From NCBI GenBank assembly GCA_000310025.1, contig FN649742.1:4153922-4177565 (forward strand): a DNA stretch of 23,644 nucleotides, read 5' to 3'. The notes below the pieces were generated by a model. The model was not told the DNA's origin. It made no database searches and was given only the letters and a program-made list of their open reading frames with translations. Of the stretch, positions 1 to 11,177 are shown one piece after another (the first letter of the stretch is position 1; each line of letters begins with the position of its first letter). The position numbers and the translations under genes were made by a program. Source of the stretch: Ectocarpus siliculosus. Taxonomy: Eukaryota > Sar > Phaeophyceae > Ectocarpales > Ectocarpaceae.

Positions 1-3000
1 TCGCACTGTCGATTGGTGCAGTTGTTTATCAGGTGGTGTCGTGTTTATTGATTGGCGGCAACTGTTGTCTGTCTGCTGTTTTGACGAGGCGATGTCTGGT
101 GGAATAAGTGCTCTGTATGTATGTATGTACGTAGTTTATCTATCTATGTTGTTTAGACGAGGCGACGTTTGGGGGACGAGAAAGAGACATACGACACCAT
201 TGTCTTCTTTCTACGGTGTGTTTATCTTTAGCGGTTTGTTTTTCTTTCAGCAGTTTGATTGTCTCAAATCGTTGTGTTTGCTTGGTTCACTTTATGTCTG
301 CGCATTACTTCATGTAGTGCTTCACGCAAAGGAGGCGCTCATTTTTTTATGGACTACATATTTATTGTCAACATGTTGGATTTTTGGTGGTGCTTTTGTC
401 ATGGGTCTCCGTTGTAGCACGCCACGAGTAGCATAGGTGTGGTGGTTAAGGACTGGAGTCGAGAAGAGGACGGACTAAACGAGGGGTGGGGACGACAATA
501 TATCACGACGTGCGTGCATGAAGTAAAGCGAGAAGTTGCGTTGGAAGGCGATCTAGATTGACAAGCAGCATCAGCATGTTCGGTTTTTTCGCGGTGCACC
601 GTCCTTGCCGGCGGTTTGATGCATGGGGTGCACCGTCTTGTTCCTACTACATAGTAAGGGTCTCAAGTCATGTTCAAGTTTTCTTGTGTTCTGAGGAAGA
701 ATTGGAGAAAGGTCAAATTCAAACGTTGTGCGAAACCTGTTCAAGTCTTACGCACGATACGTGTTGGTGCATCAGGAACGACTGTAGTACCCCCCTATTT
801 TTCACGGCGAAAAGGGAAGTCCGAATGCCGTTGTGGTGGGGGCGAAGCGGGAGAGGCTCATCACCATCTATTTCGGGCGGATGGATCTGCTACGTAGCCC
901 CTACGCCTTTCCATGGTCGTACGCTTCAGGGCGTTCCAGCCGCGGGCGCCAAACAGACAAGATTTCTCCCGCAGCGAATTTCTTTGATCTCCTCGAGGTA
1001 GCGGCTCGAGGTAACGAGAGAGACGGACCCGTCTCGCCGTTAGTCTAAGGGTCAACACGAAAACCGAAGGGAAACAAACACCGATTGATCTGTCCACCGT
1101 GCTGGGCGAAAAACAATCACAACTTGTCGGAATGTACATTTATTGTAGAGTCCGGGAGTCTTGCGGGGCGCGGGGGTGGAGTCAAATCATCGCTGATTGG
1201 TCGCCAAACGGCTCTGATTGGCTGCCCGCCGACTCCTCCAGACGTGCCGAACATACACGCGTTCTGACGATATTTACCGCTTTCTACCGAAGCGGCGGGT
1301 TTTTGCCAAAACAAAGGCAGAGTATTTTCCAGAGATATCATGACGTTGATTTCTACTTCCCCCCATCGGGCAACGGAGAGCTACAAACAGTCAGCTTCAT
1401 GTACGACAGATCACAACCATGCTTCGGTAGGGTGTGGTTGAACGGGTTAGTTAGCTAAATGAACACCGTGCTCTGTCCGTGTCGTGACAAATTCCTCGTA
1501 CAGCCCGGGTTCCTCGCCATTAATTTGATGGTTTTTCACTCGTCGCCAAGGGCATAACGCATAATAGTGCCGCGCGGTTGTCCCCCCCCACTCCCCACTG
1601 CCGCACGGGCACACCCACGAACCCCCCAAAATACTGGATTGTACAATTTTCTCTTGTCACCAACCCCCACGACGGCACCCCCCGTTCATCTGAACAAACG
1701 AAATACCATTTTTCTCAAGACTATACGCATCTCCTCCATGCACGACACTCTTTTGTGCTAAACTACTGCTGCTGCTGCTGCTGTGCCTCACAATTTTGTA
1801 CAGTACACCACGCGCTGTCGACATTCTTTTGCCCGTACTGCCGTTTTTGCATCAGCGCATCTGCAAGGTGCCAGGCACCAGACACGAATAGCGCGTGCCA
1901 ACATCACTGCTCCCGCCGCTGCTGCCGCCGGAATATAACTCGCTCACGCCGTCGAACACATCGTACCAGAATTTACTACTACAACCCGAAACTTCCAGGA
2001 AAAAATCCAACCGTCGCAGGCGACAATGTGTCATGCTACCTGTAATGCCAGACGCCGGCTGCGTCACACAAGTCACGAGAAAGCCGCCACGGACAAAAAA
2101 ACTCATGAGGAAAGGAAAGACAAATTCCTAAGCTGCACCAAAAATCCGGGTAGTACGCCGGAAACGCACACACCGACGTGTAACGCGCAAGGCCTCTTTC
2201 CTCCTCCGTCGATGAGAAGACGGAAACGTACACAAAGACACTGAAGATTGGGGAGGACGGCGATGAGCAACCAACACGCACTATTATGCATACCATGACC
2301 ATAGAGCACCTCTCTGCCAAGAATGACATGCACGGACACCGAGAAGGGGCGGAAAAGTCTTTTCCGAACGTTTTCTTTGCGTTCGGGCGGCGTTTTTCGA
2401 CTTCCGGACTACACGCTTTCATGCCGTACAAGGTGTGGGCGGACAGCAGCGCGAGATGGACAACATGAACGATGGACGACGCCTCGTCGTTTCCCGGTCC
2501 ATGTTTTATGGAACAAAACGGAACTCGTACCTCTACCCCCCCAAGACAGTAGCTTCCTCCCTCCGCAAAGGGGCCATTCGTGGACACCTACTGTAGCGTG
2601 TTTCTGTAGGTAATGGGGCACCCGCCTGATGGAGCTGCCAACCGCGAGGAAAACAAGCGTGGGTGTGGTACAAACAACAAGACACAGGCTGACTGACCTC
2701 AACGCGATCATGACAAGAAGTAACAACTTAACTTCTCCCACCAAAAGCCCGGAAGCATGGAAAGCCTCTCGCCGAAGCAGCAGCCGGCGAGAGTTAGGAG
2801 AGGATTCAAAGGTGGCCCGATCCATGGGGGGGGGGGGGGGCGCACCCTACACTTCCCCGGTTCACATGCGACAACAGCCAAAAACGAGTCCGTACAACCG
2901 TAGAAAGAAAACACTGCGCAACACATCTAATTCTATTTTGCACACACACGCCCTATCTCCTCCGGACTCTTTTGCTCCGGAGTGGCGAGCACAGCGTTTC

Positions 3001-4023
3001 GATACGCCCAAGTCCACCAATCACAACCCTCCGTGCCCGACCAGCAACAGCAGGTGGCAGCATAAACACATCTTCTTACCCCAGCCGTGATTAGACCGCA
3101 AGAAAGTTCGTCCCAGTCGTGAGGCAAAAGAATAGCAGGGCTACGAACCCCAAAAACCATGTAACAAAAAAACAAAAAAACGAATCATGTCTGCTCTTTC
3201 AACCGCAACCGACACGAACAACGGCCGCTAAAACGGTCCAAAACAAGTGTGGCCCTCGCCGTAGAGACAACAACAGCGACACGTGCAGAACAACGGCTTG
3301 CCTCCGACAAGACATAAAAAAAAAAAAAAACAGAACGAATACGGTACTTGACCCAAACGTGTTTGTTTTCTTCGTGCGCGATGAAAAAAAAAAGGTCCTC
3401 TCCATGGCAAATCAAGCGCGCAGACGGTCGTACCACCGCGGCAAGCGGACGAACGGTGTGCAGCGTCATAAATCCCCCGCCCCAACCCGCCCGCTGTTTG
3501 GCCCAGCGGCCGATGGACACACACACCGTGGCAATGGATGGACTCCCTATCTAGATCGCAGCGATTTACAAGCATACCAAGCACGAGAACTACAACAACA
3601 ACGCTCTCCGCAACGACAAATGAAATCGATGCTTTAGACACGTGCACCACTTCTGTCTCTGTCTGCGCCGATCATCTTCGCCCGCGTAGTTACGAATTCG
3701 CATCTGCGTTACTTCTGATGCTGCTGCTGTCGCTACTGGCGGTTCTAAAAGCACACCCAAGCCTCGGCCATGACAACTCACACAATCGGCGTGTCTCTCT
3801 TTCCCTATGCACATCAGTAGAAACACCAGAACGACAACTGATAAAACACACTTCCATTCCCTTCACCGACTTGCGAAACCACATATACTTCCCCAAGTAA
3901 TACATACTTCTATGAAACCTTTTTCTTCTCTGAAATGGTGTTCTTGTCGCCTTTTTACTGCTACGATAACGGGGTGTAAAACAGTACACATTACGTTGCC
4001 AACGATCGAATCCAAGCACGTCA
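1..4023. other. 4 kb region without a supportable gene; probably UTR and intergenic sequence
   Basis: I found no reading frame here with recognisable motifs or a convincing exon chain on either strand. The left part (about 1-700) is rich in G and T on the plus strand. From about 1560 to 4020 the plus strand is rich in A and C, so the minus strand is T/G-rich. The same T/G-rich sense strand follows the stop codons of the other genes in the window. I therefore infer that 4023 downwards is the 3' UTR and downstream flank of the DUF1479 gene, and that the left end may be the 3' flank of a plus-strand gene outside the window. A GC-richer patch at about 820-1050 stays open on the plus strand and ends at a stop near 1048; it might be a terminal exon, but nothing in it is recognisable. 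Short features are a CTG run near 1766-1783 and a 14-nt G run near 2826-2839. Confidence 0.5.
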
Positions 4024-6459
4024 TCACCAAGAGTACGGGATGTCCAGCAGGTTATGGTGTTCGTCAAGAGCCGCGTTGTAGTGCTCCTTCATGAAGCGCC
4101 CCATCCCCATCGCGCGCCTTCCCCCCCGAGTGAGCTGATCTCTCGACGCTCGGCCTAAGAACGCCCCCTCCTCCACCTCCGCCTCTCCCGGGGGGCCCGC
4201 AGCCGTGAACGCGGGAGGTCTCCCCCCGGCGGCAAACGCCTCGCGCTGCGCCTTGACGTAGCTCGAGTTTGCTCCGCAGATCGGCAGGGAGGAGAGCTGC
4301 ACTCCGGCGAAGTTAGAGCTGTGCAGCTGGCCGATGCCATCATCGTCGCCTCGCCCGCCTTTTTTTATAAATTGTTTGGGGTGTGTTTGTGTAGGAAGAA
4401 GTGGCCGTAGAGCCAGGTGGCGAGGAGAAAGAACGAAACAAAGAGTGCACGTGACGGGTATGTACGGAGAACGGGAAAGAGGGGGAAGACAAAGACAAAA
4501 TCAGGTTTGAGGCGGGCTCTGCCGTTTTAGCGGCGTGAGCAGTACTCCTATACTGCATCAACACTGTTCTTGGGAGAGATTTGCACACAGGCTTTGGCCT
4601 CTTGACTGTTGCAGCCCCGATCGGATCGAGGTACTTCTTCTTAACTCGTTGTTCAAAATTTTCACTTATTTTTATAGCCTGTGTCCACCAGCGGAAAGCA
4701 GCTCTTTGCCGATTGAACGACCCTAGACAAAGAAGAGACGCACCGGGTTCGAGAGGCAAGAACGGGCCTTTTTTCTCGTGAAGGAAGCGACGGAGGCATC
4801 AACGCCAACGACAACGACAAGGCACCGGATCGGGAGACAAAATCACCATCTTAACACGACTAAGGCGACCGAGACACCCGCCACCACCACCAACAACAAC
4901 AAAAAACACCACTTGCTGTTGTACGCTAACACATACTTCACAAAACACACAAAATACACAAAGTGCACAAAACACCTTCTATTGAAGTATGACCACAACA
5001 TCACTGCTGTGTGTGCCAACGGAACAAACAATCGGGACCAGGTGTTCTCCAAACCAGATGCCGCACCACCACCAAGAACGAGGGGAGTACTTAAGCTCAA
5101 CTGACCTGATGCTGCTCGTGCCGGGTCGCTGCTCTCAGAAGAGGGGGTGCTCGTGGCATCGCGGTTGATTGCACCGGCCTCGCAGTGGATGATGTCTTGT
5201 TGTTTTGGCCGTCGTCAAAATCCGAAAGTGCGCACGCGGATGGGGTGGGACAAGTGATGACGGGGGTGGAAAGGGGTATGGTTTGGCGTAAACTAGCCGG
5301 TGCATTGTGTACTCAATACGGTGTCCGCCAACATACAGCACAACGAAGAATGTCACCAACAGCCATAGCAGACCAGAGCAACGTGTCCGATCCAAGCGAG
5401 CAAGAACAGTTCGACGCCGTGAATGCACCCAGCCAGAATGACGCGCGCAAAGCTAACACCATGAACAAGCACACTTTTTTACGCATGTGGTACAATCTTT
5501 TGGTGTGGTGCTTCAGCGTACGTATGCATAGACGGGTAAATTACTTGCAAAACAAAGAATCACATTCTGCCTGAACGGTGCGTGAGAGAGAAAACCCGAT
5601 TCTTTCCCCGCACTGCATCCAGCCCCACCCCAGCTGTGCAGACTCCCCTCGAGGTCTCACCTGTGTGGTAGAACACTGCATCGCCCGGCGAGAGAGGCGG
5701 AAGTCGCACCAGAGCGTCCATGAGCGGCTGATGCCACCTGAATTTCACGCCGTGATAAAAAAAGGCGGGGGGGGAGATTGACGACCCCATGCATGTTACG
5801 CACAAAGGGCCATGTGCAGATCACCCATATCCTTGTGTTGATGAAACATTAACAATCGACCTGTTGAGTGAGACGAAAACCTTACCCTTTTGGGTCAAAT
5901 CGAAACGTTGTTGTCATGCGGGCGGTGTCCCGAGCAAGCTACTTTTCATCGTGTACGCCCGCGATATGCTCTTCATTTGCAGTGAGGGAGGCTGCCGCCC
6001 TTTGACCTGTGTGACATTCCTAGGAGGATGCAGTTCAGTCTCTACCGAAAAAACTAGGCATCAACAGTCAATCCTATTCTTCGCAGTACGAGGGGCCCAC
6101 GAACCAATATTTTCCTCTCTGCTGGGCCCCCCTTTCCCTCCTGCAGTTCTCGCCTCCGAAATATTTTGTTAAAAAACGTGTGCGGCACATGGCTAAACTC
6201 ACTTTGGCGACAGCGAGAGCTCCGGCCCGTCCCCTGCCCCGCACAGCCAGTCCCCATCCGTGGCATTCGCTTCGAGTGCATCCGGCATGAACGGTCGCAG
6301 CAGCGTGAAGGCCGTGGCTACTCGCATCATGGGCACCACGTGAACCTAGCGTAGAAAGAACCGATCAGCGGGAGTATAGACGTGGTCGCGTGGTCACGAG
6401 ACGGAGAAGAGGTGGCTGAGATACACGGCGGCGGGATGCTTGTAGGGGGTGCAACGACG

Positions 6460-6494
<35 letters not shown>

Positions 6495-9400
6495 GACAGG
6501 AGCAACGACAACCACAACGGCAGCAACAACAATCAAGAACAGCAGCAGCAGCAGCAGCAGCAGCAACAACACACAAAAAAAAAGCAACAGCAACAAACGG
6601 CAGCAACATCAACAACAGCATCGGCAGGGAAAAACAAACGATTCACCAGCACACGGACCCATTATCACTCACGTTTCCGACCTCGCCCCAACGACCGAAA
6701 GACAGGAAGCCGTGAAACGGTCGGAAAGGCTGCGGCGGCGCCCCGACACCGATCGATCCCGGGGGCGACGGGGTATCATCCTCTCCCCAAGAACACGCCG
6801 CGTTCTCCGCCGCCCTCATCCTCGGGCCGGCCTTGAACGGATCCCAGTCTTCCCAGCGGCCCTGGAAGATGTCGTCGTATGCCTGGAGAGGACATGCGAT
6901 GTATGGAATTGGAAAAAATGCGGGATGGGATGAAGCGGAACGTGAGGCATGTGGTATGAGGCCAATGCGGTTGGAACGAATACGGGATGGGACGGGATGA
7001 AGCGAACGTGAGACACGTGGTATGAGGTCGATCGGCTGGAACGAATTCGGGATGGGACGGGAGGGAGCGGAACGGCATAGTGAGACACGTCGTACGTGCC
7101 AATGCGACCAGACGCGATGCCCGGTGGCATGGGTGCTACGCGGGGAGGTGCGGCAAACCGGGTCGTGTGGTAGGAGATACGGGTTGGGACGGAACGTGAA
7201 CTCGCACCAGACGGTATTTTCCGGGTTGGCGCGGAACGATACGGTGCGGCACGAACACAGTTGTACGGAACGCGGTAACGGCCACACAGCAGTGAGAGAG
7301 TCAAAACACCCGCACGTACGCGAGCGCGAGTGCGCACACCCGTGCTATGAAAAAATTCAGCGCGGCCTGATCAGCGGAGCAGCAAGGAAACAGCCCCCTC
7401 CCGCAACGCGGAAGCCGTCATACCCATACCTGGTGGAGGTGGGGGTTCAGCCACCGCTGGGATCCGCCGGTGCCCCCGGCCATGACCACCGACTCTCGGC
7501 CTTTGAGGCTCGAGCACGTGGGGTTCCCCACGAAGGCGCGATCGCAGAAGCTGCCGCAGATAACAGCGAAGGGTAGCCACCCATGAGCAAAAAAATAAAA
7601 GTTGCGGTTCGGAGGCTATTTGTTCGTGCAGGACAGCTGTGAGAAAGTGCTTTGACGAACGCTTCAAGACAACGGGGGCCTCGCCGAGCGAGCCTAGGTA
7701 CGTATCACCAAAAAAACAGGCACAAACTAACGATGGTGTCTTCTCATGTCTAAACGAAAACAGCGGACAGGCAGCGCGGTGCGCTTGGCCCTCTCCTCTT
7801 ACCGGATGGCACACGCCAAATCGGAGAAGAGGAAGGCCAGCATGTGGTGCAAGCAACAGCACCCATTGAACGTCAACAGAAGCAGGAGCAGTAGCAGTAG
7901 CAGTAGCAACCGACTACCAACAAACCTGGGTTTTCGGCAAGATTTAACACCCAACAGCAACAATGACAGCAGCAGCAGCAGCAGCAGCAACAACAGTAGC
8001 GGCAACAACATGGAACAAACCTGAGGCTCTTGGTGAGGTCGGCTGGCGAGTGCGCGTCCGGCCTCCAGAGCCTGTTGAGGGCAGCCAGGACCTGCCGAAT
8101 GCCGTCATGTTCCCTCGCCTGCGCCTGTGCCTGGGACCAGAACACGTCCTTCGCCTGATGCCGCGCACACAGCAGTGTGATAGCAGCAAAGGAGACAAGC
8201 ATGCCGAGGGTGGTGATGAGACACACAACACGCCCCGCTGATTCTGGCTGGAGGAGGAACACGTTTAAGATGTCCACGTGCAACGGTTTCACGCTGGTCG
8301 TCGGGCAACGTCATGTTTTCCATGCGTTCCGAGTGCCCCTGCCTGCGGCAGAGATCTCCCCGGTCTGTACGTGGCAACAATAAGTTTTCAATGCTTGACG
8401 TAACGATCGATAAAATATTGTTTAACCTTGGGCATGGCCTGATGGGATCACCTCTATCGACGAGCTACGCATAGCAGCGGCCCGTTTCTGCAAAAAGGCG
8501 TTCGCGCTGTAGACAACACCGGAGCGAAAGAGAGAGAGGACGATGTCGCCGAAAAACTACCGATGACCTCACACACGGTCTTGGTACAAACGAAAAAATC
8601 AGCTGAGACAAATAAATCATCGACAAATGCGGCTGCTGATAAACGGTGCGTAGATGTACGACGACTTGCTCGTCAAACACAAATCATCTACTATTATAGT
8701 GTGTGTCTCACCCCTGGAGGACCCCCAGCGAGCCCGTTAGTCTCGAGGTACTCCTGTAAAAAAAACAAAGAAAAGCAACCGCGTCGGTGCATCGGAGAAG
8801 CGCACGCGCGAGGCGCGAAAAGGGTCAACAAAGGCAGCGAGTGCATGGTGTCACAACCGTGGTACATAATCGGTGCATTACATGGCCGTATTCATCCGCC
8901 GTGTAGGTCGTCAGCCGCCCCGTGTTCTTCAATCGATGCATGCACCCTTGTCCGTATGCTTAGTGTTGCAGACTCTTGGCAGCCCTTTGGCAGCCATGCT
9001 TCCGCAAGAGCGAGACTCCTGACCAGCCGTGCGAAGTCAGTTCCCTAGGCTGCAAGCTGCAGACCATCTGGTGCCCGGTCTCATCTACATCTAGGCTAAT
9101 CACGGCGGACAGGGAAACACGAGAACGGGCCTAAGCAACGCTCAACGCATTCACGGAACGTCAGCATCACTTTTATTTCTCTTTCCAGTGTGTGCACATG
9201 TCTTCCGCATAGAAACGCAAAAAATAAATAAATCAAACCCAGGGACTGAGAATCCACATTTGGTGTCTTTATGCAACAAGAAAAAAAATACACTTCCCCA
9301 AATACCAAACGGTATATTGTTACGCACACAAGGCCTTCTCTCTCTCTCTCTCACCAGCAAGGAATCTCGCCACCGCAACGCCGTGTCGGCGGGAACGACG

Positions 9401-11177
9401 CCTCGTACCACCACAACGCCTCTCCGATTGATTTGACGCGTCGCGAAAAACGGAAACCGTCCGTCCTCTGGGGGCCGACCAAAAACAAAAGGTGACAGAA
9501 CATGAAACAGAAGCGCGGGGGAATGTGACTGTGTGCGTTTGCGTATGAACGTCTGTGTGGACCCTCAATTGACGTCGACCACGTTATCATATTGAGCGAT
9601 CTGGAGTGTTGAACGAAGTGGATGGGGGAGGGGGGGTGGATTGAGCCAGCATCGATCGTGTACAGCATTAGACCAACACAAGTCGAAATTTAGTCTCGAA
9701 GAGGCGAACGAATGAGAACGACCGCGAGGGTCTTGTGCGTGTGTATGTGTGTTTCTTCAATTAGCATCGAGTGCGCTAACCGGCTGAACAATGAAATCAC
9801 ATCCATTTTACACAGCTGGAAAGCAAACGCGAACATGTGTGCGTGTGTGTGCCAACCGTGACCACAACACAAGACCCGACAGAGTGGGGGGGCACTACTG
9901 TGGGGGGCGATAGCCGTGGGGGGAGCAGCGCTCATGACTGGACGTATTCGTGCGCGAAAAAATCAAAATTGTTGCCCATACGCGAGTTCTCTAGGTGTAC
10001 TCGTATCTATCTCCGCAAGACGGAAGGCAGCGAAGCGCGTCCGAATAAGCACCCCGACTTCGAAACATCCGCCACAGCGATGTCTACACTTGTCATTCAT
10101 GACATGGCAGAGCGTAGCCATCCAACTTGAGTGACTGGTGCGCGGGTTCGGGGACGGGCGCTCCGTGTGTTCACATCCAGGAGGGGGGGAGGCTAAGAAC
10201 AACAAACTCCCGGTGGAAAATGACGGAACTTGAATACCTAGCCCTGGTAGAGAGCGGCTGCTGCTGCTGCTGCTATTGATCTCTCCATACCTATCTGGCT
10301 GACGCGGATTTCTGGTATGGCGAAGTCCGGGCTGTTTCGAAACAGCGAGGTGCTCCTCTCCAAGACCTGCTTAATATTGTTATTTCAACGCACGCGGTGG
10401 GGTTCCACACACGCGGTACCCCGTGGGAGGGGTAAGTGTGGGGCATATTGTAGTGGCTTCTTGCTCGGGCCATTTCGGCTGCAGAACATGCATCCCTTTC
10501 GCCACGGGGGAAAAAGGGTGAGACAGACGGGGCAGGCCGGAACGATGGTCTTTGAAGCTATAATAGCTACTCTCACACAAGACGCGGTGTGAAGAGAACT
10601 CGGTTTCCCGGTGTACGGCATTTTACCCCGCCATTCTGGAGTCCAGATGTTCGCACCAAACGGACAATCGCCACCCCCGAGGTGGTTTCGACTTCGATAC
10701 ACGAATGTACACAGAGCAGCCAACAGGAGTGCATTCGTTCATGCCGGCCATGTACAAGATCGAGTGTACTTCCATGTAAACGTGCAGACAACGCGTGACC
10801 GTGGCAACTATTTAATGCCTTTCGTCACTACCACCGTTGCATCCACGTCGCCCCTGCCCCGCCATACGCAAAATCCTACTATACAATTAACGCCTTGGCC
10901 ATACATACAGCAGTCGACGACGGTGTTCGCCGACAAGGTCACCGCCATGGGGATGCAATGGCCGCAACAAGAGGGTGGAGTTTATCACCTCAGACAGTCT
11001 CAACATGGATTCCTGCGGGTTTGTGACCCTGAGAGCGCGGGCAAGTTCCTCCATTTCCGGCGCCCCCGAGCCATGGTCCGGCCACAGCAGCTCTCGCGCT
11101 TCAGCCCTGACAGCGCCGAACGGTGATCGATCAACACCGAGGGAGCAGCAGCAGCCGCAGCAAGGCATCCGCACCAT
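4024..11177 (-). CDS. DUF1479 / YbiU-like protein, 2-oxoglutarate-Fe(II) oxygenase superfamily
   Basis: Eleven exons read 5' to 3' on the minus strand: 11177-10989, 10366-10291, 9467-9355, 8753-8712, 8154-8021, 7550-7430, 6882-6673, 6345-6203, 5737-5661, 5195-5106 and 4358-4024. They total 1530 nt, 509 residues plus TGA, with matching phases at all ten junctions. Motifs follow the order known for DUF1479 proteins (bacterial YbiU and fungal homologues): FAIPEIRV (residues 78-85), RRGVVVVRGVVP (103-114), DVFWSQAQAQAR (143-154), GGSQRW (213-218), IFQGRWEDWDPF (230-241), TAFTLLRPF (306-314), GDAVFYHTDIIH (361-372) and, near the end, AQREAF and GRRAMGM. The superfamily fold is a double-stranded beta-helix; substrates are mostly unknown. 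The proximal HxD metal-ligand pair expected just before GGS.ERW is not present, so catalysis is doubtful, whereas the distal His (367 or 372) remains. The start at 11177 is the first ATG after an in-frame stop and gives a Cys-rich N-terminus encoded by a CTG-like tract, so it is the least certain part. The acceptors of exons 10 and 11 end in AAG with weak pyrimidine tracts. Confidence 0.9.
6461..6630. repeat. CAG/CAA triplet microsatellite in intron 7 of the DUF1479 gene
   Basis: An uninterrupted (CAG)11 run lies at 6461-6493, a second AGC run at 6541-6563, and mixed CAA/CAG triplets continue to about 6630. On the coding (minus) strand this is a CTG/TTG-rich tract in the intron following exon 7, whose donor is at 6673. 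Long poly-Gln, poly-Ala, poly-Leu and poly-Cys reading frames here are translations of the repeat, not genes. Confidence 0.9.
6906..7200. repeat. Minisatellite with a unit of about 62-66 bp in intron 6 of the DUF1479 gene
   Basis: Imperfect tandem copies are recognised by CGGGATGGGA at 6921, 6983 and 7048, each followed by GAAGCGGAACGTGAGGCAYG-like and GTGGTATGAGG-like segments, then a TTGGAACGAAT-like segment leading into the next copy. A more degenerate copy (CGGGTTGGGACGGAACGTG) appears near 7180, about two units further on. The array lies wholly between exon 6 (7430) and exon 7 (6882). Confidence 0.8.
7879..8012. repeat. AGC/CAG triplet microsatellite beside the exon 5 donor of the DUF1479 gene
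   Basis: GTAGCAGTAGCAGTAGCAAC-like triplets occur at about 7890-7910 and a CAG run at about 7969-7990, with further CAA/CAG triplets to 8012. In gene orientation this CTG/TTG-rich tract begins within about 10 nt of the GT of exon 5 (exon end 8021). Confidence 0.85.
8712..8753 (-). other. 42-nt micro-exon (exon 4) of the DUF1479 gene
   Basis: The exon encodes 14 residues (EYLETNGLAGGPPG). Upstream on the minus strand is a run of eight T followed by ACAG, and downstream is GTGAGA. It is phase 0 on both sides, joining ...RWRDSLL to AKDVFWSQ..., exactly where DUF1479 proteins have the E-x-x-x-Y-x-x-x-N segment after the VVRGVVP strand. It is too short to be found by reading frame length alone. 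Skipping it would keep the frame and remove 14 residues. Confidence 0.85.
10256..10275. repeat. Short CTG microsatellite in intron 2 of the DUF1479 gene
   Basis: Six CTG units lie just downstream (in gene orientation) of the exon 2 donor at 10291. On the coding strand the tract reads CAG, the opposite orientation to the triplet tracts in introns 5 and 7. Confidence 0.8.

Noticed and set aside
41-436. 131-codon hydrophobic open frame on the plus strand
   Set aside because: The hydrophobicity follows from T-rich sequence; there is no family resemblance, and the composition matches untranslated flanks elsewhere in the window.
1764-1785. CRISPR-like or other regularly spaced array
   Set aside because: All short tandem signals in the window are simple microsatellites without spacers, and the genome is eukaryotic.
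2036-2587. 183-codon open frame on the minus strand
   Set aside because: No recognisable domain, Cys/Ser-rich composition and no convincing splice partners. It lies in sequence that looks like 3' flank of the DUF1479 gene.
3119-3637. 172-codon Lys/Arg-rich open frame on the plus strand
   Set aside because: A-rich low-complexity sequence with poly-Lys from a poly-A run; probably antisense to the DUF1479 3' flank.
8170-8292. Apparent N-terminal signal anchor on the minus strand (GRVVCLITTLGMLVSFAAITLL) suggesting a Golgi membrane protein
   Set aside because: The hydrophobic stretch is the pyrimidine-rich end of an intron; the true exon begins at 8154 after GGCATCAG and joins in frame to upstream DUF1479 exons. 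The frame also has no upstream ATG.
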